Shown here one piece after another: positions 17,390-25,468 of a stretch of 64,000 bases of DNA. How positions within the stretch are numbered: position 1 is the first letter of the stretch; every line of letters starts with the position of its first letter. The notes below the pieces were generated by a model. It made no database searches and was not told where the DNA came from. It saw only the letters and a program-made list of their open reading frames with translations. The position numbers were made by a program, and so were the translations under genes. The stretch is from Clostridia bacterium (lineage in GTDB: Bacteria; Bacillota; Clostridia; Christensenellales; CAG-138), in assembly GCA_017545535.1 (NCBI GenBank), contig JAFWMS010000010.1, forward strand, positions 1 to 64,000. Reading direction: 5' to 3'.

Positions 17390-19276
17390 TCAAATCCTCT
17401 TCACAAACAAACACCGGATCGCGTTCAGTACCGCCAGGATCATGACGCCCACGTCCGCGCCGATGGCCAGCCACATGTTGGCCAGGCCCAGCGCGCTGAG
17501 CAGGAGGCAGACCGCCTTCACGCCCAAAGCGAAATAGATGTTCTCCTTCACGATCCGGAGGCACTTGCGGGAGATGCCGATGGCCTGGGCGATCTTCAGC
17601 GGGTCGTCGTCCATGAGCACCACGTCCGCCGCCTCGATGGCCGCGTCGGAGCCCAGGGCCCCCATGGCGATGCCGATGTCCGCCCGGGAGAGCACCGGCG
17701 CGTCGTTGATCCCGTCGCCCACGAAGGCGAGGCCCTTGCCGCCGCTGAGCAGCTCCTCCACCGCCGCCACCTTATCCTGGGGCAGCAGCTCCGCCTTGAA
17801 GTCGGTGATGCCCACCTCCCGGGCCACCTGCTCCGCCACGGCCTTCCTGTCGCCGGTGAGCATGACCGTCCGCTTGACGCCCAGCCGGTGGAGGGCGGCC
17901 ACGGCCTCCCGGGCATGCTCCTTCAGCTGGTCCCGGATCAGGATATGCCCGGCGTACGCCCCGTCCACGGCCACGTGGATCACGGTCCCCACGTGATGGC
18001 AGGGCAAAAACTCGACGCCCAGCCTGTTCATGAGCCGCTCGTTCCCCACGGCGACGGTGCGGCCGTCCACCCGGGCGGTGATCCCGTGGCCGCTGATTTC
18101 CTCCACGTCCGTGACCCGATTCATGTCCAGGGACTTGCCGTAGGCCCGCTGCAGGCTCAAACTGATGGGGTGGTTGGAATGGCATTCAGCATGGGCCGCC
18201 AGTTCCAGCAGAGCGGCCTCCTCTATGGGGCTGTGGTGGACCGCGGTGACCTCGAAGTTGCCCTTGGTGATGGTGCCCGTCTTATCGAAGGCCACGGTGG
18301 TGACCTTAGAGAGGGTCTCCAGGTAGTTGGACCCCTTGATGAGGATGCCCCGGCTGCTGGCGCCGCCAAGGCCCGCGAAGAAGCTCAGCGGCACGCTGAT
18401 GACCACGGCGCAGGGGCAGCTGATGACCAGGAACGTGCAGGCGCGCAGGAGCCAATCCCGCCAGACGCCGGCCATGGACCCACCGGTAAGCAGCAGGAAC
18501 AGGGGCGGCAGCACCGCCAGGGCCAGGGCTGCGTAACAGACGATGGGCGTGTAGATCCGGGCGAACTTGGAGATGAAGGTCTCGGACTTGGACTTGCGGG
18601 CGGCGGCGTTCTCCACCAGGTCCAGGATCTTGGACGCGGTGGACTCCTCGAAGGCGGCGGTGGTCCGCACCTTCAGCACGCCGCTCATGTCGATGGACCC
18701 GGAAAGGACCGTATCGTCCACGGAAATGCTCAGGGGCCGGCTCTCGCCGGTGAGGGCGGCGGTGTCCAGGGCGGAACTGCCCGCCACCACCACGCCGTCG
18801 ATGGGGATCCGCTCCCCGGGCTGGACGACGATGACGGTGCCCACCTCCACCTCGTCCGGATCCACCTTCTCCAGGGACCCGTCGTCGGTCTCCACGTTGG
18901 CGTAGTCGGGGCGGATGTCCATGAGGGCGCTGATGCTGCGGCGGCTCTTGCCCACGGCCACGCTCTGGAAGAGCTCACCCACCTGGTACAGGAGCATGAC
19001 CGCCACGCCCTCGCCGTACTCGCCGAGAGCGATGGCGCCCATTGTGGCCACGGTCATGAGAAAGCACTCGTCGAAGACCTTTTTGTTTTTGATGCCCAGG
19101 GCCGCCTTGCGCAGGATGTCGTAGCCCACGGTCAGGTACGGGATGAGGAACAAGCAGAACAGGGCCCACCGGGGCAGGTCCGCCTTCACGATCCCCTCAC
19201 TGATGAGGTACACCGGCACGAACAGCACGGCGGCGACCAGGATGCGGTATAGGAGTGTTTTTTGTTTTTTCGTCAT
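17390..19276 (-). CDS. cadA: Heavy-metal-translocating P1B-type ATPase (Cd/Zn/Pb type)
   Basis: 628 residues. Motifs: actuator TGESRP, transport-site Cys287-Pro-Cys289 in SCPCAVV, phosphorylated Asp331 in FDKTGTITKG, HP locus in HSNHPIS, and GDGINDAPVL near the C terminus. CPC with the regulator below points to export of Zn2+/Cd2+/Pb2+ rather than copper. The N-terminal metal-binding HMA domain found fused in most family members is absent; it is encoded separately 170 bases upstream (19446-19664). Eight membrane segments are expected. Third gene of the operon arsR-type regulator, HMA protein, ATPase; palindromic repeats C and D lie between the HMA and ATPase genes. Confidence 0.93.
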   Translation of the reverse strand: MTKKQKTLLYRILVAAVLFVPVYLISEGIVKADLPRWALFCLFLIPYLTVGYDILRKAALGIKNKKVFDECFLMTVATMGAIALGEYGEGVAVMLLYQVGELFQSVAVGKSRRSISALMDIRPDYANVETDDGSLEKVDPDEVEVGTVIVVQPGERIPIDGVVVAGSSALDTAALTGESRPLSISVDDTVLSGSIDMSGVLKVRTTAAFEESTASKILDLVENAAARKSKSETFISKFARIYTPIVCYAALALAVLPPLFLLLTGGSMAGVWRDWLLRACTFLVISCPCAVVISVPLSFFAGLGGASSRGILIKGSNYLETLSKVTTVAFDKTGTITKGNFEVTAVHHSPIEEAALLELAAHAECHSNHPISLSLQRAYGKSLDMNRVTDVEEISGHGITARVDGRTVAVGNERLMNRLGVEFLPCHHVGTVIHVAVDGAYAGHILIRDQLKEHAREAVAALHRLGVKRTVMLTGDRKAVAEQVAREVGITDFKAELLPQDKVAAVEELLSGGKGLAFVGDGINDAPVLSRADIGIAMGALGSDAAIEAADVVLMDDDPLKIAQAIGISRKCLRIVKENIYFALGVKAVCLLLSALGLANMWLAIGADVGVMILAVLNAIRCLFVKRI

Positions 19277-19279
19277 GGC

Positions 19280-19336
19280 TTTTGTCGCACCTTTTTCTTT
19301 TCAATGAAAAGAAAAAGGTGCGCGAAAAAGAAAAGC
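19280..19336. repeat. Dispersed palindromic repeat, copy C
   Basis: CGCACCTTTTTCTTTTC (19286-19302) pairs perfectly (17 bp) with 19306-19322 across the loop AAT; followed by the shared tail AAAAAGAAAAGC and ACAAAATAAA. Confidence 0.8.
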
Positions 19337-19381
19337 ACAAAATAAATGATGCTTTAGAGGCCTACCCTAAGACCTCCCCTT

Positions 19382-19447
19382 AAGCTTCTCTTTTTTCGGT
19401 TCCTTTTTTCTCTTCACCGAAGAGAAAAAAGGAACAAAAAGAAGCTT
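19382..19447. repeat. Dispersed palindromic repeat, copy D
   Basis: GTTCCTTTTTTCTCTTC (19399-19415) pairs perfectly (17 bp) with 19419-19435 across the loop ACC; outer arms AAGCTTCT (19382-19389) and AGAAGCTT (19440-19447) also pair. It abuts the stop codon of the HMA gene. Confidence 0.8.
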
Positions 19448-19664
19448 ACAGATAAATCTCGCAATCCGGCTCGGCCTTCTTGCAATTCGCCAGCACGTCG
19501 GCCATGACGGCGGCCTCGTCGGCCCCCTCCTCGAAGGTCACCTTCATCTTCAGGGTCATAAAGCTCACCACCGCATCGGCTACGCCGGGGGTCGCTTTGG
19601 CGGCTTCCTCCATGAGATTGGCGCAATTGGCGCAGTCCACGTCGATCTTATAGGTCTTCTTCAT
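19446..19664 (-). CDS. Stand-alone heavy-metal-associated (HMA) protein
   Basis: 72 residues, a single ferredoxin-like HMA domain. The metal motif is DVDCANCANLM (Cys11, Cys14), a CxxC with Ala-Asn between, as in Zn/Cd ATPase N-terminal domains, and the rest follows the babbab pattern (VVSFMTLKMKVTF). It most likely delivers metal to, or senses metal for, the ATPase encoded next, which lacks this domain. Its start overlaps the regulator gene by 17 bases; a GGAG site lies within the regulator's last codons. Two further Cys (CKKAEPDCEIYL) at the C terminus could add a metal site. Confidence 0.9.
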   Translation of the reverse strand: MKKTYKIDVDCANCANLMEEAAKATPGVADAVVSFMTLKMKVTFEEGADEAAVMADVLANCKKAEPDCEIYL

Positions 19665-20046
19665 GTTTTTTTCTCCTTCCGTGGGATTCTTCGAGATGCT
19701 CCATGCCCTGCCCGATGATGGTGCGGACGTGATCGTCGTCCAAGGCGTAGAAGACGGTCTTCCCCTCCCGCCGGCTGCGGACCAGGCGCGCCTGCTTCAG
19801 CACCCGGAGCTGGTGGGAAATGGCGGATTGGGTCATGTTGAGCAACTCCGCGATGTCGCAGACGCACATCTCCGACTCAAAGAGTACGTACAGGATCCGG
19901 ATCCGGGTGGTGTCCCCGAACACCTTAAAGAGCTCCGCCAGATCGTAGAGCCGCTCCTCGTCGGGCATCTCCGGCTTCACCTTGTCCAATATCTCCGGGT
20001 GCGTGCACACCTCCGCGCAAACCTCCGCATGATCCCGCTTCGCCAT
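19648..20046 (-). CDS. cadC: ArsR/SmtB-family metal-sensing repressor, CadC type
   Basis: 132 residues with the winged helix ELFKVFGDTTRIRILYVLF, recognition helix SQSAISHQLRVLKQ-type segment and beta wing SRREGKTVFYALDD. The thiol site of CadC proteins is complete: Cys10 and Cys14 in the N-terminal arm and Cys61/Cys63 in the MCVCD motif, spacing almost as in the plasmid pI258 CadC, which binds Cd/Pb/Zn. Start ATG 20046 with AAGGAGG 7 bases upstream is preferred over an ATG at 20067 that lies inside the operator. First gene of the operon; the operator at 20063-20088 implies autorepression. Confidence 0.92.
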   Translation of the reverse strand: MAKRDHAEVCAEVCTHPEILDKVKPEMPDEERLYDLAELFKVFGDTTRIRILYVLFESEMCVCDIAELLNMTQSAISHQLRVLKQARLVRSRREGKTVFYALDDDHVRTIIGQGMEHLEESHGRRKKHEEDL

Positions 20047-20062
20047 ACCGCTTCCTCCTTCA

Positions 20063-20117
20063 AACATATGAACATCTGTTCATATGTTAGTATACTCCCT
20101 CCTCCGGCCCCTGTCAA
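20063..20117 (-). promoter_or_regulatory. Promoter and 12-2-12 operator of the metal-efflux operon
   Basis: Minus strand TTGACA (20117-20112), 17 bases, TATACT (20094-20089). Immediately downstream AACATATGAACA (20063-20074) and TGTTCATATGTT (20077-20088) form a perfect 12-2-12 inverted repeat, the standard ArsR/SmtB/CadC operator. It covers the transcription start, so repressor binding should block initiation. Confidence 0.9.
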
Positions 20118-20136
20118 TGCCCAAAAACAAAAAAGC

Positions 20137-20160
20137 GCGGAAAGAATGCTCTCTTTCCGC
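20137..20160 (-). terminator. Terminator after the E2-like gene
   Basis: On the minus strand GCGGAAAGA pairs with TCTTTCCGC (20160-20152 with 20145-20137), loop of 6, followed by GCTTTTTTG. Confidence 0.8.
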
Positions 20161-20185
20161 ACAGGTATCCAATATCCTCTTGTGC

Positions 20186-21079
20186 TTATACGTTCTTTGC
20201 CTTCGGCTCGTGGTACTCCATGCCCTCATCGAACCGGACCTTTTCGGGCGGCTGCTCCAGCAGCTCCGGATGGTCCAGATACCGGCGCATGTCGGCGAAG
20301 AACCGGGCGTAGTGGGCGCCGGAGCAGACCCGCTCGTCGGCGGTGATGCCGATGGGCAAAAACCGCTTCAGCCGCAGCTGCCCGTCCTCCTCCACGGCCA
20401 CCCGCTCCGAGGTGCCCATGCCGAAGAACAGGCCCACGTTCCCGAAGTTGTAGATGTGGTGGTTCACCTCGTGGAGCCCGATGGAGGCGGTGTTGGTGAT
20501 GTACATACCCACGTGGAAGGGCAGCTCCTCGATGAGAAACTTGGGGCAGATCCCGTACCGGTCCGTCAGCTTCACCAACGCCACGATCACCGTGGCCAAC
20601 CCCGGCACGGAGAACACGAACTTCAGCAGCGAATCGATGAACCCGGGCCCCTGATCCTGCTCCCTCCGGGCGGCGCTGACGGCGGCCTCCATCCGATCCC
20701 GCACGTCGTAGACCGTGTCGGCGAGATCGAACTTGATCTTCACCACCGCCTCGCCCTCGTCGGGCCGATGGGGCACCTTCAGCAGGGTGAAGGCGGCGGA
20801 GCAGTTGTTCCGGGCGAAGAGCTGCTTGTTCATGATGAAGCGGTTCATCTCCGGATTGCTGCTGACGGAGCGCACATAGGCGGCCACGATGAGCTGCATA
20901 TAGCTCAGTTTCTCGCCCTTTTCGGCCTGCTCCCGAATATAGGCGGACATGCGCTCCATATCCGCCCGGTGCTTCAAAAACACCTGGGCGTCGCTGCGCT
21001 CGGGCATGATGTAGGGGGTGATCTTCATGATGGGATCGATCTTGTCGATCCGCCGCCCGTCGGGCCGTCTTCCGAACAT
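20186..21079 (-). CDS. 2-oxoacid dehydrogenase E2-like acyltransferase-fold protein, active site degenerate
   Basis: 297 residues related to the catalytic domain of lipoate acyltransferases (CAT-like trimer fold); no lipoyl or peripheral-subunit-binding domain. KITPYIMPERSDAQVFLK and LSYMQLIVAAYVRSV fit the start of the domain; ITNTASIGLHEVNHHIYNFG and FLPIGITADERVCSGAHYARFF fit its end. In true E2 enzymes the last motif is DHRxxDG; here it reads DERVCSG, so the catalytic His is Glu and the Asp is Ser. Acyl transfer by the usual mechanism is therefore doubtful. No E1/E3 genes are nearby. Separate from the DUF975 gene upstream by 94 bases that contain repeat copy E. Function unknown. Confidence 0.75.
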   Translation of the reverse strand: MFGRRPDGRRIDKIDPIMKITPYIMPERSDAQVFLKHRADMERMSAYIREQAEKGEKLSYMQLIVAAYVRSVSSNPEMNRFIMNKQLFARNNCSAAFTLLKVPHRPDEGEAVVKIKFDLADTVYDVRDRMEAAVSAARREQDQGPGFIDSLLKFVFSVPGLATVIVALVKLTDRYGICPKFLIEELPFHVGMYITNTASIGLHEVNHHIYNFGNVGLFFGMGTSERVAVEEDGQLRLKRFLPIGITADERVCSGAHYARFFADMRRYLDHPELLEQPPEKVRFDEGMEYHEPKAKNV

Positions 21080-21100
21080 GGGGACCTCTTTTGGATGGTA

Positions 21101-21146
21101 TTTGCTCCTTTTCTTTTCATGAGAAAAGGAACCGAAAAGAAAAGCA
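21101..21146. repeat. Dispersed palindromic repeat, copy E (degenerate)
   Basis: TCCTTTTCT (21106-21114) pairs with AGAAAAGGA (21122-21130); flanks TTTGC and GCAAA pair outside, and the tail GAAAAGAAAAGCAAAATAAA is shared with the other copies. Confidence 0.65.
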
Positions 21147-21173
21147 AAATAAAGGGGGAAAGTCGGGGTTTCC

Positions 21174-21914
21174 TTACGCCGCCTTCAGGGCTTCGTACAA
21201 CTCCGCGTCGGTGGCCTGGATGTAGGGCCCCACGTAGAAGATGTGCAGGATGCCCAAGGTCAGGGCGGACAGGATTATCCAGCCGATAAAGGACAGATCC
21301 AGCACGAAAGCGTTCCACTTATGGCCGTTCATCATCTGCCGAGAGAGAGTGATGGCCTTGGTGCCTGAGAGCTCCGGATGCTCCTTCAGGATGTAGGGCA
21401 CCATCCGGTAGGAATAGGCTTTGATGATGCCGGGGACGATGAACAGCAGCGTCCACAGACCCAGGAACAGGTTCTTGAGGAACATGACCAGGATCACGTT
21501 CCCCCAGTCGTCCTGGAAGCCCGCGCCCAGATGCTTCAGATCCCCGTCGCCCCGGCTGTTCTGCAGGAAGAACCGGTAGCAGCCCACGATCAGGGGATTG
21601 AACACCAGGATCGACAGCAGCAGCCCCACCAGTCCCAAGCCGCCCAGGTGGATGGTGAACCGGCCGCTTCGAAGAGCGGAGACCTGCTGCGCCTTCTCCA
21701 GGAGCCAGTTCACATGCTCGTCGTCCAGCTCCGCCAGGATGCTGACGGCCTCCCGCTGACCGACGTCGGCGGTCTCGGAATCGTTCTTGCGCACGCTGCT
21801 GCCGGCGCCGCCGCCGATAAGCACCGCCAAAATGAGCGCCACCAACACACACCGCCAGTAGTTCGCCGTAAAGGCTGCCTTGGCTCGATTCTTCAGTTCC
21901 TTTCTCGTCCACAT
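21174..21914 (-). CDS. DUF975 family membrane protein
   Basis: 246 residues. The N-terminal RKELKNRAKAAFTANYWRC followed by a hydrophobic helix (VLVALILAVLIGG) is the hallmark of DUF975; four to five further hydrophobic segments follow, with YSYRMVPYILKEHPEL and SRQMMNGHKWNAFVLDLSF also typical. Role unknown, membrane located. Start ATG 21914 has AGGAGGGG about 9 bases upstream; promoter at 21957-21985. Probably cotranscribed with the E2-like gene downstream. Confidence 0.85.
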   Translation of the reverse strand: MWTRKELKNRAKAAFTANYWRCVLVALILAVLIGGGAGSSVRKNDSETADVGQREAVSILAELDDEHVNWLLEKAQQVSALRSGRFTIHLGGLGLVGLLLSILVFNPLIVGCYRFFLQNSRGDGDLKHLGAGFQDDWGNVILVMFLKNLFLGLWTLLFIVPGIIKAYSYRMVPYILKEHPELSGTKAITLSRQMMNGHKWNAFVLDLSFIGWIILSALTLGILHIFYVGPYIQATDAELYEALKAA

Positions 21915-21956
21915 AAACGGGGACCCCTCCTATACTCATGATAAAACAATGGAATA

Positions 21957-21985
21957 AGTATACTCCCATTTCTCTCCCGGCGCAA
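21957..21985 (-). promoter_or_regulatory. Sigma-A promoter of the DUF975 gene
   Basis: TTGCGC (21985-21980), 17 bases, TATACT (21962-21957) on the minus strand. Confidence 0.65.
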
Positions 21986-21998
21986 CTTTTTTTCGCGG

Positions 21999-22643
21999 CT
22001 ACCAGATGAAATTGGATTTGAGCTGCTCCCCGTTGTCCATGAGAATATCCTCGCCGGTGATGGACCGGTTGACGGCGGAAAGATAATAGACCAGGTCCGC
22101 CACCTCCTCCGGCTCCGCCCACTTGCCCAGCAGGGTTTCCGCCTTCACCGCCCCATACAGCTCGGGACTTTGAAGGATATGCTCGTTGGCCGGGGTGATG
22201 ACGCCTCCGGGGGAAACGCTGTTCACGGTGACGCCCCGCCGGGAAAGGTTCAGCGCCAGATTCTTCATATATCCCACCAGGCCCGCCTTGCTGGCTGAGT
22301 ATCGGGGAAACTCGGCCCCGTTTCGGGCGGAAGAAGACGCCACGAACAGCACGCTTTTCAGGGCCGGGCTCCCGATATGCCGCTCCGTGAAGGCCATGGT
22401 GCCCATGAGGTTCACGTCGATGGCGTCGGCCTCCTCCAACGTGCCGGCGTTGTTGACCAGGACAGCCAGGTCAGGGACGTTTGCCGTCACCTCCCGGATG
22501 TCCCCCTGAATGTGGGCATAGGCCGGATGCTCAATGGCCCCGGGCAATAGGTCCACCCCCCAGACCCGATGCCCCTCGGCCAAAAACTTTTGGGCGATAG
22601 CGAGGCCGATGCCCCGGCTGGTGCCGGTGACGAGAACGTTCAT
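21999..22643 (-). CDS. Short-chain dehydrogenase/reductase (classical SDR)
   Basis: 214 residues, slightly short for a classical SDR (about 250). MNVLVTGTSRGIGLAI is the TGxxxGIG cofactor motif, VLVNNAGTLEEAD the NNAG motif, and YSASKAGL provides the catalytic Tyr-x3-Lys after the serine in VASSSARNG. SPGGVITPANE follows. Asp-rich cofactor loop (WGVDLLPG) suggests NAD(H). ATG 22643 overlaps the stop of the upstream yhhQ gene (ATGA) with GGGAGG 8 bases upstream, so the two are translationally coupled. Substrate unknown; coupling to a queuosine-precursor transporter gives no obvious biochemical link. Confidence 0.88.
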   Translation of the reverse strand: MNVLVTGTSRGIGLAIAQKFLAEGHRVWGVDLLPGAIEHPAYAHIQGDIREVTANVPDLAVLVNNAGTLEEADAIDVNLMGTMAFTERHIGSPALKSVLFVASSSARNGAEFPRYSASKAGLVGYMKNLALNLSRRGVTVNSVSPGGVITPANEHILQSPELYGAVKAETLLGKWAEPEEVADLVYYLSAVNRSITGEDILMDNGEQLKSNFIW

Positions 22644-23347
22644 AGGACAGCCTCCCTTCTTTCCGCCAGGATGCGGCGGGAGAGCCGATACCCCAAGGGG
22701 GAGAAGAGCACTTCGCAAAGGAGCTCCGCCACCGCCCCGGTGAAGGCGCAGGTGAAGCACTGGAGCATGGTCCAGCCGAAGAAGGTCCGGCTCACCAGCA
22801 GGGCGAAGATCAGGTTGTCCCCGAACTGCGCGAGGAACGTGGACACGTAGGACCTAAGGGCGAAGACGCCGAAGCCGGCCTTTTTCTTCGCCAGGCGGCC
22901 GATGGCGTCGTTCAGGAAGTTGTTGAGGAACGCGGAGACGAGGAAGGCGATGGAACTGCCCAGGATGATGAACCAGGTGCCGGCGAAGGTGTTGTCCAAC
23001 GCCCGGTTGATGATCCCCTCGCTCCCGTCCACGAAACTCTCCCCCCACACGCCGGGGAGGCGGCTGCCCAGGAAAAAGATCAGGGCCATGAACAGGTTCA
23101 GCAGCAGCGCCGTCACCGACACCATGTTGGCCGCCTTGGAGCCGTAGCAGTGGGTAAGCACGTCCATGGACAGAAAGGCCAGCCAGGAAAACAAAATCCC
23201 GCCGTCCAGCGCCAACCAGGTCAAGCCGGTGTCGATGCTCTTGTTGGCCAGCAGGTTCATCCCCACCACGGAGAGGACCATGAGCGTGACGAGCAACGGC
23301 GAGGCCGTGCGCAGCAACGTGCGGAATTCACGAAGGGTCTGCTTCAT
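22640..23347 (-). CDS. yhhQ: Queuosine-precursor transporter, YhhQ/VUT family
   Basis: 235 residues, five to six hydrophobic segments. VVGMNLLANKSI, LTHCYGSKAAN, SAFLNNFLNDAI and FLAQFGDNLIFALLV are typical of the vitamin-uptake-like family that imports preQ0/preQ1 or queuine. Start ATG 23347 follows AAGGAG by 10 bases; the in-frame extension upstream runs through the leader. The leader (about 23417 to 23348) carries an H-type pseudoknot resembling a class I preQ1 riboswitch, which supports the substrate assignment independently of the protein. Confidence 0.87.
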   Translation of the reverse strand: MKQTLREFRTLLRTASPLLVTLMVLSVVGMNLLANKSIDTGLTWLALDGGILFSWLAFLSMDVLTHCYGSKAANMVSVTALLLNLFMALIFFLGSRLPGVWGESFVDGSEGIINRALDNTFAGTWFIILGSSIAFLVSAFLNNFLNDAIGRLAKKKAGFGVFALRSYVSTFLAQFGDNLIFALLVSRTFFGWTMLQCFTCAFTGAVAELLCEVLFSPLGYRLSRRILAERREAVL

Positions 23348-23356
23348 TATTCGATT

Positions 23357-23396
23357 ACTCCTTGTTTTTTTAGGGTGGTTTTCAAGAGACACCCAT
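23357..23396 (-). promoter_or_regulatory. Candidate preQ1-I-type riboswitch
   Basis: In the yhhQ leader (minus strand) GGGTG (23394-23390) can pair with CACCC (23377-23373); the loop carries CTTG (23386-23383), which can pair with CAAG (23364-23361) after an A-rich linker TAAAAAAA. The second pairing takes up the first bases of the AAGGAG ribosome-binding site. Stem, loop, C before the 3' stem arm, A-rich tail and CAAGG are the layout of class I preQ1 aptamers, which act on translation by an H-type pseudoknot. Size (about 38 bases) also fits. Found by eye. Confidence 0.6.
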
Positions 23397-23398
23397 AT

Positions 23399-23452
23399 TT
23401 CGCCGCCCCAGGCGGCGAAGGGCATTGTATCACCGCGGGCGGAAAAAAGCAA
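23399..23452 (-). promoter_or_regulatory. Promoter and 5'-end hairpin of yhhQ
   Basis: TTGCTT (23452-23447), 17 bases, TACAAT (23429-23424). The RNA would begin near 23417 and at once form a 9-bp hairpin (TTCGCCGCC with GGCGGCGAA, 23399-23419) ahead of the candidate riboswitch. Confidence 0.6.
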
Positions 23453-23476
23453 GCGCGATCTTGTTGCCCGCCGGAT

Positions 23477-25417
23477 TTACGGCTGGGCTGTTGGCTCCAC
23501 CTGTTCCTGAGCGTCCTGCTCAGGGTCGATGGCGGTCATCCGCTCCTCCGCCCCTGTCTCCGTGACCGGCTCCTCCGCCTTCGGGGCGGGCTGGGGCCCT
23601 TCGGCCTTGACTTCCGGCTTCGGGACGGGCTTTTGCAGCAGGGAAAAATAGCGCTGGCGGGCCCGGTCGTAGGCGGCGTTGAAGGTTTCGTCGCTGCCGG
23701 AATGGAGGCGCTCGTAGTAGAGATGCTCATGGTCCGCCAGCTCCGGATGGACCCGGACCATGGTGGCCACGCCCACGTTGGAGCACACGTCTCCGATCCG
23801 ATGGAACTCCACCATAAGGTCGGAGAAGGTGGCGTCGGCGTACACGTTGCACTCGCCGGTGCTCATGCGCTTCAAATGGTTCCGCTTCAGCAGGGCGATG
23901 AGCTCGCCCACCACCTGGACCAGGGGCTCGATCCGCTCCGCCGCGTCTACGTCCCGCTTGCGGAAGGTCTGCTCCGTCTCGTCCAGAATGTGCATGAGGG
24001 CGTTTTCCAAAACGGCCAGCTCGGAAAGGGCCGCCGGGGAGAAGGCAGTGTCGTTGCGCTTGAGGGCGGCAGCATGATCCGCGATGTTCACCGCATGGTC
24101 CCCCAGCCGCTCAAACTCGGAGGTGACCTTATAGTACTGGTCCAGGATGGCCACGTGGTAGGGGAGCTTCAGCTGCGCCAGGCACCCCACCATGTATTTG
24201 CTGACCTGGTCGGTCATGCGGTCGATCTCGTCCTCGTCTGCCTGGATCTCCATGTGCAGCTCGGGATCGTATTTTTCCAGCAGGCGGAAGGATCTTTCGA
24301 TGTTGCTCCGGGAGGCGGCCAGAATGGTCAGAAGCACTTTGTAGCAGCTTTGCAAAGCTAAAGCCGGGGTGTTGAAGAACACCGGGTTCAGCGCCTCGAT
24401 CTCCTGCTTATACTTGCTCTCTTTCACGGGATCGTCCTTCACCAGCTTCCGGCTCAGCTTTTCAAAGGTGGAAAGCAGCGGGAACAGGCACACCGCGCAG
24501 CCCAGGTTGAAGATGGTGTTGGTGTTGGCGATGATGCTGGAGTTGACGGGCTCGTCCCACAGACTGTTCAGCAGGCCCAGCCGATGGACGATGGTGACCG
24601 CCGCCAGGACCAGGGCCGACTTGCTCAGGTTGTAGATGATGTTCATGATGGCCACCCGCTTCGGCTCCGACTTGGCGCCGATATAGATGACGATGGCCGT
24701 GGTGACGCAGTCCCCCAGATAGACGCCCACGATAACGGCGTAGATGGCCTTGAAGGTAAGAAGCCCGGAGGCAGAGAAGGCCTGCAGGATGCCGATGGTG
24801 GCCGAGGAGCTTTGGAGCATGAAGGCCACGCCCGCGCCGGTGACGTACCCCAGGACCGGGCTTTCGCCCAGGCCGGCGAAAAGCCGCTCGATGAGGCCGG
24901 ATTGGGCCAGATCGTTCACCGCGCCGGTCATATTGAGCAGGCCGGAGAAAAGGATGCCGAAGCCGATGGCGATGTTGCCCACGGATTTGGCGTTTTTGAA
25001 AAAGCTGCCCATGATGAGCACGATGCCGATGATGAGGGCCACGGGAGCCAGGGTGGAGGGCTGGAAGAAGCGAAGCACGCTGGAGCCCCCGGCGTCCACG
25101 TCCAACAGGCGGATGATCTGGCCCGTGACCGTGGTGCCCACGTTGGCGCCGATGATGATGCCCAGGCTCTGGTGCAGGGTCAGGATCCCCGCGCCCACGA
25201 GACCGGCGGTGATGACGATAGTGGCTGTGGAGCTTTGGATGAGGGCGGTGACCAGCAACCCCAGCACGAAGGCCTTGAGGGGATTGTCCGTCACCTTCCC
25301 CATGGCCACCTTCAGGGTGCCGGAGGAGTTTTCCTTCAGGCTGTCCCCCATGAGGCGCATGCCGTACAAAAACATGGCCAGACCGCCCAGCAGGGAGATT
25401 ACATGGAATATATTCAT
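23477..25417 (-). CDS. Na+/phosphate symporter with C-terminal PhoU-like domain
   Basis: 646 residues. Two Na/Pi cotransport repeats (GLLVTALIQSSTATIVITAGL and GYVTGAGVAFMLQSSSATIG, each with the QSS motif) in about eight to ten membrane segments over residues 1-310, followed by a PhoU-like helical domain (about 330-560; EFERLGDHAVNIADHA, EFHRIGDVCSNVGVA) and a Pro/Glu-rich tail (KPEVKAEGPQPAPKAEEP). This is the YjbB/NptA-PhoU architecture common in anaerobes; it imports or exports phosphate, with PhoU limiting flux. Monocistronic; own promoter at 25469-25498. Start ATG 25417 with GAGGT upstream. Confidence 0.92.
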   Translation of the reverse strand: MNIFHVISLLGGLAMFLYGMRLMGDSLKENSSGTLKVAMGKVTDNPLKAFVLGLLVTALIQSSTATIVITAGLVGAGILTLHQSLGIIIGANVGTTVTGQIIRLLDVDAGGSSVLRFFQPSTLAPVALIIGIVLIMGSFFKNAKSVGNIAIGFGILFSGLLNMTGAVNDLAQSGLIERLFAGLGESPVLGYVTGAGVAFMLQSSSATIGILQAFSASGLLTFKAIYAVIVGVYLGDCVTTAIVIYIGAKSEPKRVAIMNIIYNLSKSALVLAAVTIVHRLGLLNSLWDEPVNSSIIANTNTIFNLGCAVCLFPLLSTFEKLSRKLVKDDPVKESKYKQEIEALNPVFFNTPALALQSCYKVLLTILAASRSNIERSFRLLEKYDPELHMEIQADEDEIDRMTDQVSKYMVGCLAQLKLPYHVAILDQYYKVTSEFERLGDHAVNIADHAAALKRNDTAFSPAALSELAVLENALMHILDETEQTFRKRDVDAAERIEPLVQVVGELIALLKRNHLKRMSTGECNVYADATFSDLMVEFHRIGDVCSNVGVATMVRVHPELADHEHLYYERLHSGSDETFNAAYDRARQRYFSLLQKPVPKPEVKAEGPQPAPKAEEPVTETGAEERMTAIDPEQDAQEQVEPTAQP

Positions 25418-25468
25418 ACGCTACCTCGCGGTCTTTATCGAAGGATGGTTCGAATTTTCAGCAATACT

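Noticed and set aside
17159..19252. 697-codon plus-strand frame over the metal ATPase
   Set aside because: Antisense to cadA, whose catalytic motifs are intact; no ribosome-binding site.
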